64,000 nucleotides of DNA from Mucilaginibacter gossypii (GTDB lineage Bacteria; Bacteroidota; Bacteroidia; Sphingobacteriales; Sphingobacteriaceae). The translations under genes and the position numbers were made by a program. Positions 42,044-48,831 of the stretch are shown here, piece by piece. The stretch is taken from positions 124,001-188,000 of the forward strand of contig NZ_FNCG01000015.1 in NCBI RefSeq assembly GCF_900100945.1. Reading direction: 5' to 3'. The notes below the pieces were generated by a model, which did not search any database, was not told the DNA's origin, and worked only from the letters and a program-made list of their open reading frames with translations. The first letter of the stretch is position 1. Every line of letters begins with the position of its first letter.

Positions 42044-42919
42044 ATGATAAAATCCATGACAGGGTATGGAATTGCCAGTTTTGATTCGGGCAGTACAAAA
42101 TACACCGTAGAGGTTAAATCCCTGAACAGCAAATTTTTAGAACTATCACTTCGTTTGCCGAAGATTTTTGCCGAAAAAGAGTTTCAGCTGCGTAATGACT
42201 GCAGCAAGCTTATTGAACGCGGTAAAGTAAACTTATCTATCAATACCGAACAGGTAAGCCAGTCGGTAAAAGCGGCGGGGATCGATAAAGATCTGCTTAA
42301 ACACTACTATAATCAACTTAAATCGGTTAGTGAAGAGCTTGGCGAACCAACCGGCAACTTGCTTCAGCTGGCATTGGGCTTACCAGAGGTTGTGAAATAC
42401 GAAGAAGATACCATATCCGAAGATGAGTGGAAAGCCGTTGAGAAAACTTTCCAACAGGCTATGGCCGCTTTCCAGGATTTCAGGTCACAGGAAGGCAATG
42501 TTATTGAACTGGAGATTAAAGGGCGTATTAACACTATATTAAAAAACCTGGACCTTGTTGAGCTGGAAGATCCAAAACGAGTTCCTTTGGTCCGCGAGCG
42601 CCTTAATACGTTTTTAGCCGAAGCCGCAAGCCGCGAAGCTATAGATCAAAACCGGTTTGAACAGGAACTGATCTACTATATCGATAAGCTTGATATTACC
42701 GAAGAAAAGGTAAGGCTGAAAGCGCATTGCGAATACTTTATCGAGACATTAAAAAACGCCGATGCAAACGGCAAAAAGCTGGGCTTCATTTCGCAGGAGA
42801 TTGGCCGCGAGATCAATACATTAGGATCAAAAGCCAATGATGCCAACATCCAGAAACTGGTAGTAGGCATGAAAGAAGAGCTTGAAAAAATTAAAGAACA
42901 ACTGTTAAACGTATTGTAA
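42044..42919 (+). CDS. yicC: YicC/YloC family endoribonuclease
   Basis: A 291-residue protein beginning IKSMTGYGIASFDSG, the family signature. EVKSLNSKFLELSLRLP and the C-terminal DUF1732 region (EKVRLKAHCEYFIETLK, KKLGFISQEIGREINTLGSK) are present. E. coli YicC degrades small RNAs such as RyhB. It heads the yicC-gmk-nadD cluster, with 79 bp of repeat sequence before gmk. Confidence 0.9.
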   Translation: MIKSMTGYGIASFDSGSTKYTVEVKSLNSKFLELSLRLPKIFAEKEFQLRNDCSKLIERGKVNLSINTEQVSQSVKAAGIDKDLLKHYYNQLKSVSEELGEPTGNLLQLALGLPEVVKYEEDTISEDEWKAVEKTFQQAMAAFQDFRSQEGNVIELEIKGRINTILKNLDLVELEDPKRVPLVRERLNTFLAEAASREAIDQNRFEQELIYYIDKLDITEEKVRLKAHCEYFIETLKNADANGKKLGFISQEIGREINTLGSKANDANIQKLVVGMKEELEKIKEQLLNVL

Positions 42920-43001
42920 AGTTCATAGATGATGGTTCGTAGTTCATGGATTACTTCCATTGCCCTATAACCAGCTATGAACCATGAACTAATGAACGAT
43001 G
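42920..43001. repeat. Intergenic inverted repeat family R4 (TAGTTCATGG/CCATGAACTA)
   Basis: GATGGTTCGTAGTTCATGG (about 42932-42950) and TATGAACCATGAACTAATG (about 42975-42993) form opposed arms. The gmk start codon lies in the last unit, GAACGATGA. Confidence 0.65.
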
Positions 43002-43580
43002 ACCAAAGAAGGTAAACTCATCATATTTTCGGCTCCCTCAGGTGCTGGTAAAACCACCATAGTACATCATTTGCTGGGAAAAATTCCTGATCTTGAATTT
43101 TCCATTTCGGCCACCACGCGTGAGCGCCGCGGCGATGAGGTGCATGAAAAAGATTACTACTTTATAAGTAAAGAAGAGTTTTTGCACCGCATTGCCAAAA
43201 AACAGTTTGTTGAATTTGAAGAAGTTTATACCGGTACTTTTTATGGCACGCTCCGTACTGAAATTGAGCGCATCTGGGCAAAAGGCAAAACGGTAATATT
43301 TGATATTGACGTTGAGGGTGGCCTTCACCTTAAACGCAAATACGGTCCCCAGGCTTTGGCCATATTTGTACAACCGCCATCGCTTGAGGTTTTAATTGAA
43401 AGGTTGACCGGCCGTGGCACTGATAGTGAAGAAAAACTGAAAGAACGCTTTGCTAAGGCAGAAAAAGAGCTTAAATACGCTCCGCAATTTGATATTATAC
43501 TCAAAAATTACGATCTTGAAACGGCTTGCGCAGAAGCGGAGGAATTGGTGAGTAACTTTATTAGCCCCCCGGCCCCCTGA
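42999..43580 (+). CDS. gmk: Guanylate kinase
   Basis: A 193-residue enzyme that phosphorylates GMP to GDP. Walker A IIFSAPSGAGKTTIVHHLLG is near the start. The GMP-binding ISATTRERRGDEVHEKDYYF and the Asp-containing TVIFDIDVEGGLHLK are present. The last residues (SPPAP) and the TGA stop are provided by the left hairpin of repeat R6, so the element has set where the protein ends. Confidence 0.95.
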   Translation: MTKEGKLIIFSAPSGAGKTTIVHHLLGKIPDLEFSISATTRERRGDEVHEKDYYFISKEEFLHRIAKKQFVEFEEVYTGTFYGTLRTEIERIWAKGKTVIFDIDVEGGLHLKRKYGPQALAIFVQPPSLEVLIERLTGRGTDSEEKLKERFAKAEKELKYAPQFDIILKNYDLETACAEAEELVSNFISPPAP

Positions 43581-43665
43581 AGGGGGAGTGCAAAAAACTC
43601 ATTTTGTACACCGGGAGCGCTTAATCTACAAAACTTTTAATTTCCCCTTTAGGGGTTAGGGGCAC
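43563..43665. repeat. GC-rich palindrome element (R6) at the gmk stop
   Basis: The left hairpin CCCCCTGAAGGGGG carries the gmk stop. The right hairpin CCCCTTTAGGGG is followed by TTAGGGGCAC. Outer arms GCCCCCCGGCCCC and GGGGTTAGGGGC are partly complementary. The loop order (GAA left, TTT right) equals that of the copies at 46462 and around the DUF559 insertion. Confidence 0.65.
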
Positions 43666-43668
43666 AAC

Positions 43669-44241
43669 ATGAAGATAGGCTTACTGTTTGGTTCATTTAA
43701 TCCTATACATATAGGGCATTTGATTATTGCCAATTATATGGCAAACCATACCACGCTTGATAAGGTGTGGCTGGTGGTATCGCCCCAAAATCCGTTAAAA
43801 AAGTATGGCGATCTGATCAACACTTATGACAGATTGGAGATGGCCCGCCTGGCTACTGATAATGCAACCAATATTAGTGTGAGCGATGTTGAGCTGAAGT
43901 TGCCCCAGCCATCGTATACCATTGATACCCTTGCCCATTTAAAGGAAAAATATCCCGAGCATGAGTTTGCCCTCATCATGGGTTCGGATAACCTTGGCTC
44001 CCTGCATAAGTGGAAAAACTATAAGCTTATCCTGCGCGATTACCGCATTTACGTGTACCCACGCCCCGGGTATGAAAACGCCGAACTGGCCGATCACCCT
44101 TCGGTTACCATCACCATGACACCGCTTATGGAGCTTTCGGCAACGTTTATCCGCAAATCAATAGCCGAAAAAAAGAACGTACAGTTTTTTGTACCAGACC
44201 CGGTATTGAAATTTATTGAGAGCAAAAGCTTGTACAGGTAA
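43669..44241 (+). CDS. nadD: Nicotinate-nucleotide adenylyltransferase
   Basis: A 190-residue enzyme that adenylates nicotinate mononucleotide to deamido-NAD. It begins KIGLLFGSFNPIHIGHLIIA with the HIGH-type nucleotidyltransferase motif. EFALIMGSDNLGSLHKWKNY and the C-terminal MELSATFIRKSIAEKKN complete the family pattern. It follows gmk after the R6 element and ends before a bidirectional terminator. Confidence 0.95.
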   Translation: MKIGLLFGSFNPIHIGHLIIANYMANHTTLDKVWLVVSPQNPLKKYGDLINTYDRLEMARLATDNATNISVSDVELKLPQPSYTIDTLAHLKEKYPEHEFALIMGSDNLGSLHKWKNYKLILRDYRIYVYPRPGYENAELADHPSVTITMTPLMELSATFIRKSIAEKKNVQFFVPDPVLKFIESKSLYR

Positions 44242-44254
44242 CTCTGTAAATCTA

Positions 44255-44299
44255 AATCGCCCGTCATCGCTTTGTACCTTAAAGCAATGACGGGCGATT
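44255..44299. terminator. Bidirectional intrinsic terminator
   Basis: AATCGCCCGTCATCGCTTT and AAAGCAATGACGGGCGATT form a 19-bp stem with one mismatch and a 7-nt loop, between nadD and the convergent MaoC gene. Confidence 0.85.
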
Positions 44300-44312
44300 A
44301 TTAAGTGTGGGT

Positions 44313-44774
44313 TTACCCAATAAAATGATATAAAAACACAACTTCGCCGGTAAAAGCCGGTTTGCGCTGGTCTTTTATTTCGAGTTCGATGGCCATGGTG
44401 GATTTCGTTGTGCCACGAAGGTTAAGCAAGCTGGTCAGCTTTACCTTTAACCGTACTTCATTATCAACCAGCACCGGCTGTGCAAAACGAAGGTTTTCGA
44501 TACCGTAATTAATTTCCATTTTCAGGTTTTCGATCTTTACGATCTCTTTCCATAGGTGAGGGATAAGTGAAAGTGTAAGGTAGCCATGTGCAATGGTTGA
44601 CTTAAACGGGCTTTCAGTTTTTGCCCTTTCCGGGTCGGTATGGATCCATTGGTGATCGAGGGTTGCATCGGCAAATTTGTTGATCTGCTCCTGCGTAATG
44701 GTGTGCCATGATGATACGCCAAGGTCGTTGCCAACCTGCTGTTCAAACTCCTGAAAACTGCTGATTACAATCAT
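44313..44774 (-). CDS. MaoC-like hot-dog dehydratase
   Basis: A 153-residue protein of the MaoC/R-hydratase family. The active-site motif (Asp and His) is in FADATLDHQWIHTDPERA, and STIAHGYLTLSLIP follows. NYGIENLRFAQPVLVDNEVR matches the hydratase 2 fold. Relatives hydrate trans-2-enoyl-CoA. It is a single gene with its own promoter, so the pathway is unknown. Confidence 0.88.
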   Translation of the reverse strand: MIVISSFQEFEQQVGNDLGVSSWHTITQEQINKFADATLDHQWIHTDPERAKTESPFKSTIAHGYLTLSLIPHLWKEIVKIENLKMEINYGIENLRFAQPVLVDNEVRLKVKLTSLLNLRGTTKSTMAIELEIKDQRKPAFTGEVVFLYHFIG

Positions 44775-44815
44775 ATTGGTTTATTGATAGTTAGGTTTTT
44801 TTAATATTGAAGCCG

Positions 44816-44823
44816 CAAAGGTA
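44816..44823 (-). promoter_or_regulatory. Bacteroidota -7 box for the MaoC gene
   Basis: The minus strand reads TACCTTTG, 42 nt before the ATG. Confidence 0.5.
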
Positions 44824-44837
44824 TTAAATTATAGTGT

Positions 44838-46454
44838 TTATTCGCCCAGTAATGCCTTTAAGCTTTCCAGTGTGTCTGCTTCTTCTTTTGGTTTGTCATG
44901 CCGCCACCTCAATATCCGCGGGAACCGCAATGCTATGCCCGATTTATGACGGGTGGACTTATTGATACCCTCAAAACCTATTTCAAACACCAACTCGGGC
45001 TTTACGGTACGTACGGGACCAAATTTTTCGATGGTATTGCGTTTTACAAAATAGTCGACCTTATTGATCTCCGCATCGGTAAGCCCCGAATAAGCCTTGG
45101 CAAAAGGCACCAGCTTGTCGCCATCCCAAACGGCAAAAGTATAATCTGCATACAGGTCGGCCCGGCGGCCATGACCTTTTTGGGCATAGATCATCACAGC
45201 ATCCACCGATAGCGGATCGATCTTCCATTTCCACCAATCGCCCCTGCGGCGGCCTACCTGGTAGGCCGCGCTTTTGCGTTTCAGCATGATCCCCTCGGCT
45301 ATCATAGCGCGCGACTGTTCCCTGATACTTCCAAGCTGCTCCCAGCTTTCAAACTGAATCAGCGATGAAATACGGAACACTTCGGAATATCGTGTCTCTG
45401 TTTGTAACTGTTCCAAAATTTCCCGTCTTTCAGTTTGGGATTTATAGCGGATATCTTCACCTTTATGTTCCAGGCAATCATAAGCAATAACGGCTACAGG
45501 GCTTTCTTCCAGAATTTTTTTGCTGAGATTTTTTCTGCCGATACGCGTTTGCAGCACGTTAAACGGCATAGGCAAGCCATTTTGGAAACTGAGGATCTCG
45601 CCGTCAATCACCGTACCATCGGGGAGGGCATTTAAAAAGAGATGCAGCTCAGGAAACTTCTCAGTAGCCAGATCTTCGCCACGGCTCCAGATAAAAATCT
45701 CGCCGCCGCGCTTTATCATTTGCGCACGGATCCCATCCCACTTCCACTCGGCCTGCCAGTCGGATGCATCACCGAGGGCGATCCCTACTTCAGCAGGAGT
45801 TTTTTGTTTTTCGGACGTTTCCTGGATAGGATAGGCCAGGAAAAAAGGATAAGGCCGGGAGATATTAGCTTCGGCATCCTGCTCCGCCATCAATTGCGAA
45901 AACTGATAAGTTTCGGGCAGCCAGCTCCCCATAATGCGATGGGTAAGTACTGCGGGTTCGAGTCCGGAAATATCCGCCAGCGCCTTGATTACCAAATTTT
46001 GTGATACGCCAACCCTGAAACTGCCGGTTAGCAGTTTATTAAACACAAAGCGTTCCTGGCTATCCAGCATGGCCCATGAATCCATCAGCCATTCTTTTTT
46101 TCGCTCTTCAGTTTTATCGTTAAGGGCATTAATCTCGGCTATCCATTCGGTAAGCGTTTTGCTGCTGCTTGCGTCACTTTGAGGCATAAGTAATGCCATA
46201 GTTTCTGCCAAATCTCCCACTACATGATAGCTTTCCTCAAAAAGCCAGGCAGGAATGTGTGATGCCTCGATGGCCCAGTTTCGTACCAGCGTTGAATTGA
46301 TCTGCCGCTTTGCCCGGCGACCGGTAAACAAAGCAAGCATGTGCATTTTATCGGTATCGGGCACTGTATTAAAATAGTCTTTTAATACTTTAACCTTTTC
46401 GTTGGTTTTATTGGTTTCGTCAAGCGAAAGAAAGAGTTGGGCGAAGGCTTTCAT
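44838..46454 (-). CDS. Ligase-associated DNA repair cluster: ATP-dependent DNA ligase
   Basis: A 538-residue ligase. The nucleotidyltransferase motif EWKWDGIRAQ contains the AMP-accepting Lys238. WSRGEDLATEKFPEL, VIDGEILSF and the late motifs EGIMLKRKSAAYQVGRR and WWKWKIDPLSVDAVMIYAQ are present. The N-terminal part (1-220) is the DNA-binding domain of LigB/LigC-type enzymes. In Bacteroidota this ligase belongs with an MBL exonuclease, an Lhr-type helicase and a phosphoesterase. Here it follows the exonuclease with an ATGA overlap, while the helicase lies 14 kb away. Confidence 0.92.
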   Translation of the reverse strand: MKAFAQLFLSLDETNKTNEKVKVLKDYFNTVPDTDKMHMLALFTGRRAKRQINSTLVRNWAIEASHIPAWLFEESYHVVGDLAETMALLMPQSDASSSKTLTEWIAEINALNDKTEERKKEWLMDSWAMLDSQERFVFNKLLTGSFRVGVSQNLVIKALADISGLEPAVLTHRIMGSWLPETYQFSQLMAEQDAEANISRPYPFFLAYPIQETSEKQKTPAEVGIALGDASDWQAEWKWDGIRAQMIKRGGEIFIWSRGEDLATEKFPELHLFLNALPDGTVIDGEILSFQNGLPMPFNVLQTRIGRKNLSKKILEESPVAVIAYDCLEHKGEDIRYKSQTERREILEQLQTETRYSEVFRISSLIQFESWEQLGSIREQSRAMIAEGIMLKRKSAAYQVGRRRGDWWKWKIDPLSVDAVMIYAQKGHGRRADLYADYTFAVWDGDKLVPFAKAYSGLTDAEINKVDYFVKRNTIEKFGPVRTVKPELVFEIGFEGINKSTRHKSGIALRFPRILRWRHDKPKEEADTLESLKALLGE

Positions 46455-47548
46455 GAATCGGCCCCTCCAACCTCACTTAAATCCTCTCCAAAGGAGAGGA
46501 CTTCCTTTTCTGGTTCTCCGGCGCTTGGAGCCTCCCCTTCGGGGAGGTTGGAGGGGTCTTCTTCGCCTCCATACAAAGTATGCACCTCATGTGCATTAAA
46601 ACCAATCTCATTTAAATATCTCGAAAACGTGGCTGTGTATCCATGGGTAAGGTAAACGCACTCACAATCCGTAGCGTCAATAGCGCTAATGAGACCATCC
46701 CAATCGGCATGGTCAGAAAGCACAAAACCCCTGTCGGCAGCGCGACGGCGTTTAGCCCCGCGGATGGCCATCCAACCCGAACAATAACCAAAACTATACG
46801 GCTGAAACTTACGCATCCAGGGCGTACCTACTGATGAGGGTGGCGCTATGATGATGCCTTTCCTAACTTCTTCTTTTGAGCTTTCCTGCGTAATTCTTTC
46901 GGTTGGGTTTAACAACACGCCATTGCGACGAAGGGCTTCATTGGTATTTTCGATAACACCATGAGTATAAATCTTTCCATTAAACAAATCGAGGTTTTGC
47001 AATATACGTTGTGCTTTTCCTAAAGAATAACCCACCAATACGGTGGCCAGTCCGTTATCAAGGTTATTACGCCACCAGCTATTAATCTCGTTAAAGGTTT
47101 GTACCTGCGGTTTCCATTGGTAAACCGGCATCCCAAAAGTACACTCTGAAATAAAGTGATGGCATTTAACCGGCTCAAACGGAGTAGAGATCCCATCATC
47201 TTCTACCTTGTAATCGCCGGATACTACCCAAACCTCGCCTTTGTATTCAACCCGGATCTGCGCTGAGCCGATCACGTGGCCTGCCGGGAAGAGTGACACA
47301 GTAACACCATTCTTGTGTACTATTTCACCATACTCAACCGTTTGCAGGTTGATTTCGCCTAAACGGTACAATAAAACCTCGCGCGAAAGATGATGGGCAA
47401 GGTAATGTTTATGCCCCCAATAAGCATGATCGGCATGGGCGTGGGTTATTACAGCATCATCAACCGGCTTCCATGGATCGATATAAAATTTGCCCTGCGC
47501 GCAGTAAATCCCTCTATCTGTAAATTCAAGCAGCGGTTTTTTAGCCAT
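46451..47548 (-). CDS. Ligase-associated DNA damage response exonuclease (MBL fold)
   Basis: Taken from the ATG at 47548 (MAKKPLLEFTDRGIYC), 365 residues. The metallo-beta-lactamase motif HAHADHAYWGH, then FPAGHVIGSAQIRV, WVVSGDYKVEDDG and LSDHADWDGLISAI make an Artemis/SNM1-like nuclease. The family usually ends near residue 335. Here the last 33 residues, beginning at EEDPSNLPEGEAPSAGEPEK, are encoded by the 95-bp palindromic element at 46462-46556. The stop overlaps the ligase start (ATGA). The extension is acidic and unlikely to be part of the catalytic fold. Confidence 0.88.
   Translation of the reverse strand: MAKKPLLEFTDRGIYCAQGKFYIDPWKPVDDAVITHAHADHAYWGHKHYLAHHLSREVLLYRLGEINLQTVEYGEIVHKNGVTVSLFPAGHVIGSAQIRVEYKGEVWVVSGDYKVEDDGISTPFEPVKCHHFISECTFGMPVYQWKPQVQTFNEINSWWRNNLDNGLATVLVGYSLGKAQRILQNLDLFNGKIYTHGVIENTNEALRRNGVLLNPTERITQESSKEEVRKGIIIAPPSSVGTPWMRKFQPYSFGYCSGWMAIRGAKRRRAADRGFVLSDHADWDGLISAIDATDCECVYLTHGYTATFSRYLNEIGFNAHEVHTLYGGEEDPSNLPEGEAPSAGEPEKEVLSFGEDLSEVGGADS
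46462..46556. repeat. Compact two-hairpin element (R6) inside the exonuclease gene
   Basis: Outer arms CCCCTCCAACCTC (46462-46474) and GAGGTTGGAGGGG (46544-46556) are perfectly complementary. Between them lie the hairpins CCTCTCCAAAGGAGAGG (46483-46499) and CCTCCCCTTCGGGGAGG (46531-46547). The first is identical over 17 nt to the core of the right flank of the DUF559 insertion at 62823. Read on the exonuclease coding strand, the order (GAA loop, then TTT loop) equals that of the nuclease-bearing element, so this looks like a deleted, nuclease-free form. Confidence 0.85.
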
Positions 47549-47578
47549 GTTATATAAACTACTGATAAGCAAATTGGT

Positions 47579-47610
47579 TTGCCCCCGGGGGCCCTAAAGG
47601 GGGAGCATCC
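47579..47610. repeat. Half copy of the GC-rich palindrome (R6)
   Basis: A single hairpin-like CCCTAAAGGGGGAG with a preceding GCCCCCGGGG, directly upstream of the exonuclease gene. Confidence 0.5.
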
Positions 47611-47622
47611 CAAAAACAAAAA

Positions 47623-47768
47623 AAATGTCATTTCGATAGAGCAAGGGCAGACTTGAGCGGCGGGGCGAAAGAGAAATCTTATACGCCATGCAGGCCGCTA
47701 TGCATGGCGTAAGATTTCTCCTCCCCCCTTCACACATTTTCCACAACCGGTTCGTCGAAATGACATTT
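47623..47768. repeat. Intergenic inverted repeat family R7 (TGTCATTTCGA/GAGAAATCTTA)
   Basis: Outer arms AATGTCATTTCGA (47624-47636) and TCGAAATGACATT (47755-47767) are perfectly complementary. Inner arms GAGAAATCTTATACGCCATG and CATGGCGTAAGATTTCTC (47671-47720) pair with a 2-nt bulge. I recognise this sequence type from other Bacteroidota intergenic regions. Confidence 0.8.
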
Positions 47769-47791
47769 TCTTTTGAAGCTTACGTTGTTGG

Positions 47792-48694
47792 TTATTTAAA
47801 CCACAACTTCGCCTGCTTTTCATCTACCTGCAATCTCACTTCTCGCCCTAATACCAAACTGTTATTATCGGGGATATGCCCTGCCGGGAAATCGAAACAT
47901 ACCGGGTAGTTATATTCTTTAACAATCTCCATCACTATTTGGGACACAGTTTGGCCAAACGGTATGTCATTATCTTTGATATCGGTAAAGCCGCCTACTA
48001 CCAAACCTGCGAGTTTTTTTAGTTTACCTGCCCTGTCCAACATCCGCAGCATTCTATCTACCGAGTACAAATACTCACCTACGTCCTCTATAAACAGAAC
48101 CTTATTGTTATAATCCAGATCGGACACCGACCCTGCAGCAGCTACCAGCAACGATAAATTACCGCCTACAATGGTACCTTTGGCTTTGCCTGGTTTATTA
48201 ACATCATGTGTTGTAAATTCATAATTTAATTCCTCGCCAAACAAGGCTCTTCGTAAAGTATCGATCGAATGTTTGGACGCATCGGGAATGTTAACCGGCA
48301 TTTGCCCGTGAATGGTTTGCACCCCATAATTAGTAAACAAGTGGGTATGTAATAGCGTTATATCGCTAAAGCCGATAAGCCATTTGGGATTTTGTACAAA
48401 ACGGCTAAAGTCAACCTTGTCAATCATCCTCACGGTTCCATAGCCCCCACGGGCGGCAATGATGGCTTTGATACTGTCATCGTCAATAAAACGCTGCATA
48501 TCGGCTGCCCTAAAATCATCATCGCCGGCAAATTGATGAAATGAGGCGTCTACAGTATCTCCCAAAACAACTTCCAGTCCCCAGCTCTGCAGAAGCGCGA
48601 TAGCATCTGTCATGGGGTTGGGCAGTTTTTTGGCAGGGCAGGTGATGGCTATTTTGTCGCCTTTTTTGAGGTATGAGGGTTGAGTTTGAACCAT
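47792..48694 (-). CDS. S66 family peptidase (muramoyltetrapeptide LD-carboxypeptidase-like)
   Basis: A 300-residue protein. YLKKGDKIAITCPAKKL at the start, IIAARGGYGTVRMIDKVDF and the nucleophile Ser in KWLIGFSDITLLHTHL match family S66. FIEDVGEYLYSVDRML supplies the Glu, and GLVVGGFTDIKDND precedes the conserved C-terminal His region. LdcA removes the terminal D-Ala from recycled murein tetrapeptides in the cytoplasm. No signal peptide is present, as expected. Confidence 0.9.
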   Translation of the reverse strand: MVQTQPSYLKKGDKIAITCPAKKLPNPMTDAIALLQSWGLEVVLGDTVDASFHQFAGDDDFRAADMQRFIDDDSIKAIIAARGGYGTVRMIDKVDFSRFVQNPKWLIGFSDITLLHTHLFTNYGVQTIHGQMPVNIPDASKHSIDTLRRALFGEELNYEFTTHDVNKPGKAKGTIVGGNLSLLVAAAGSVSDLDYNNKVLFIEDVGEYLYSVDRMLRMLDRAGKLKKLAGLVVGGFTDIKDNDIPFGQTVSQIVMEIVKEYNYPVCFDFPAGHIPDNNSLVLGREVRLQVDEKQAKLWFK

Positions 48695-48797
48695 GATTTT
48701 AAAGATTGAACGATTACCTTGATAATAAGAGAAAAAAATCAGGAAATCCTTAAATCATGAGCATCATGGTTCAGGCATTTTTCCCACTTAAATCAAT

Positions 48798-48805
48798 TAT
48801 CTTTG
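48798..48805 (+). promoter_or_regulatory. Bacteroidota -7 box for metG
   Basis: TATCTTTG is an exact match, 26 nt before the metG ATG at 48832. It lies inside the longer open frame and so argues against the upstream start. Confidence 0.6.
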
Positions 48806-48831
48806 CACACTATTTACCAAGGCGATATTTA

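Noticed and set aside
42920..43001. Upstream regulatory RNA before gmk
   Set aside because: The pairing there is explained by a dispersed inverted repeat family; nothing points to a ligand-binding structure.
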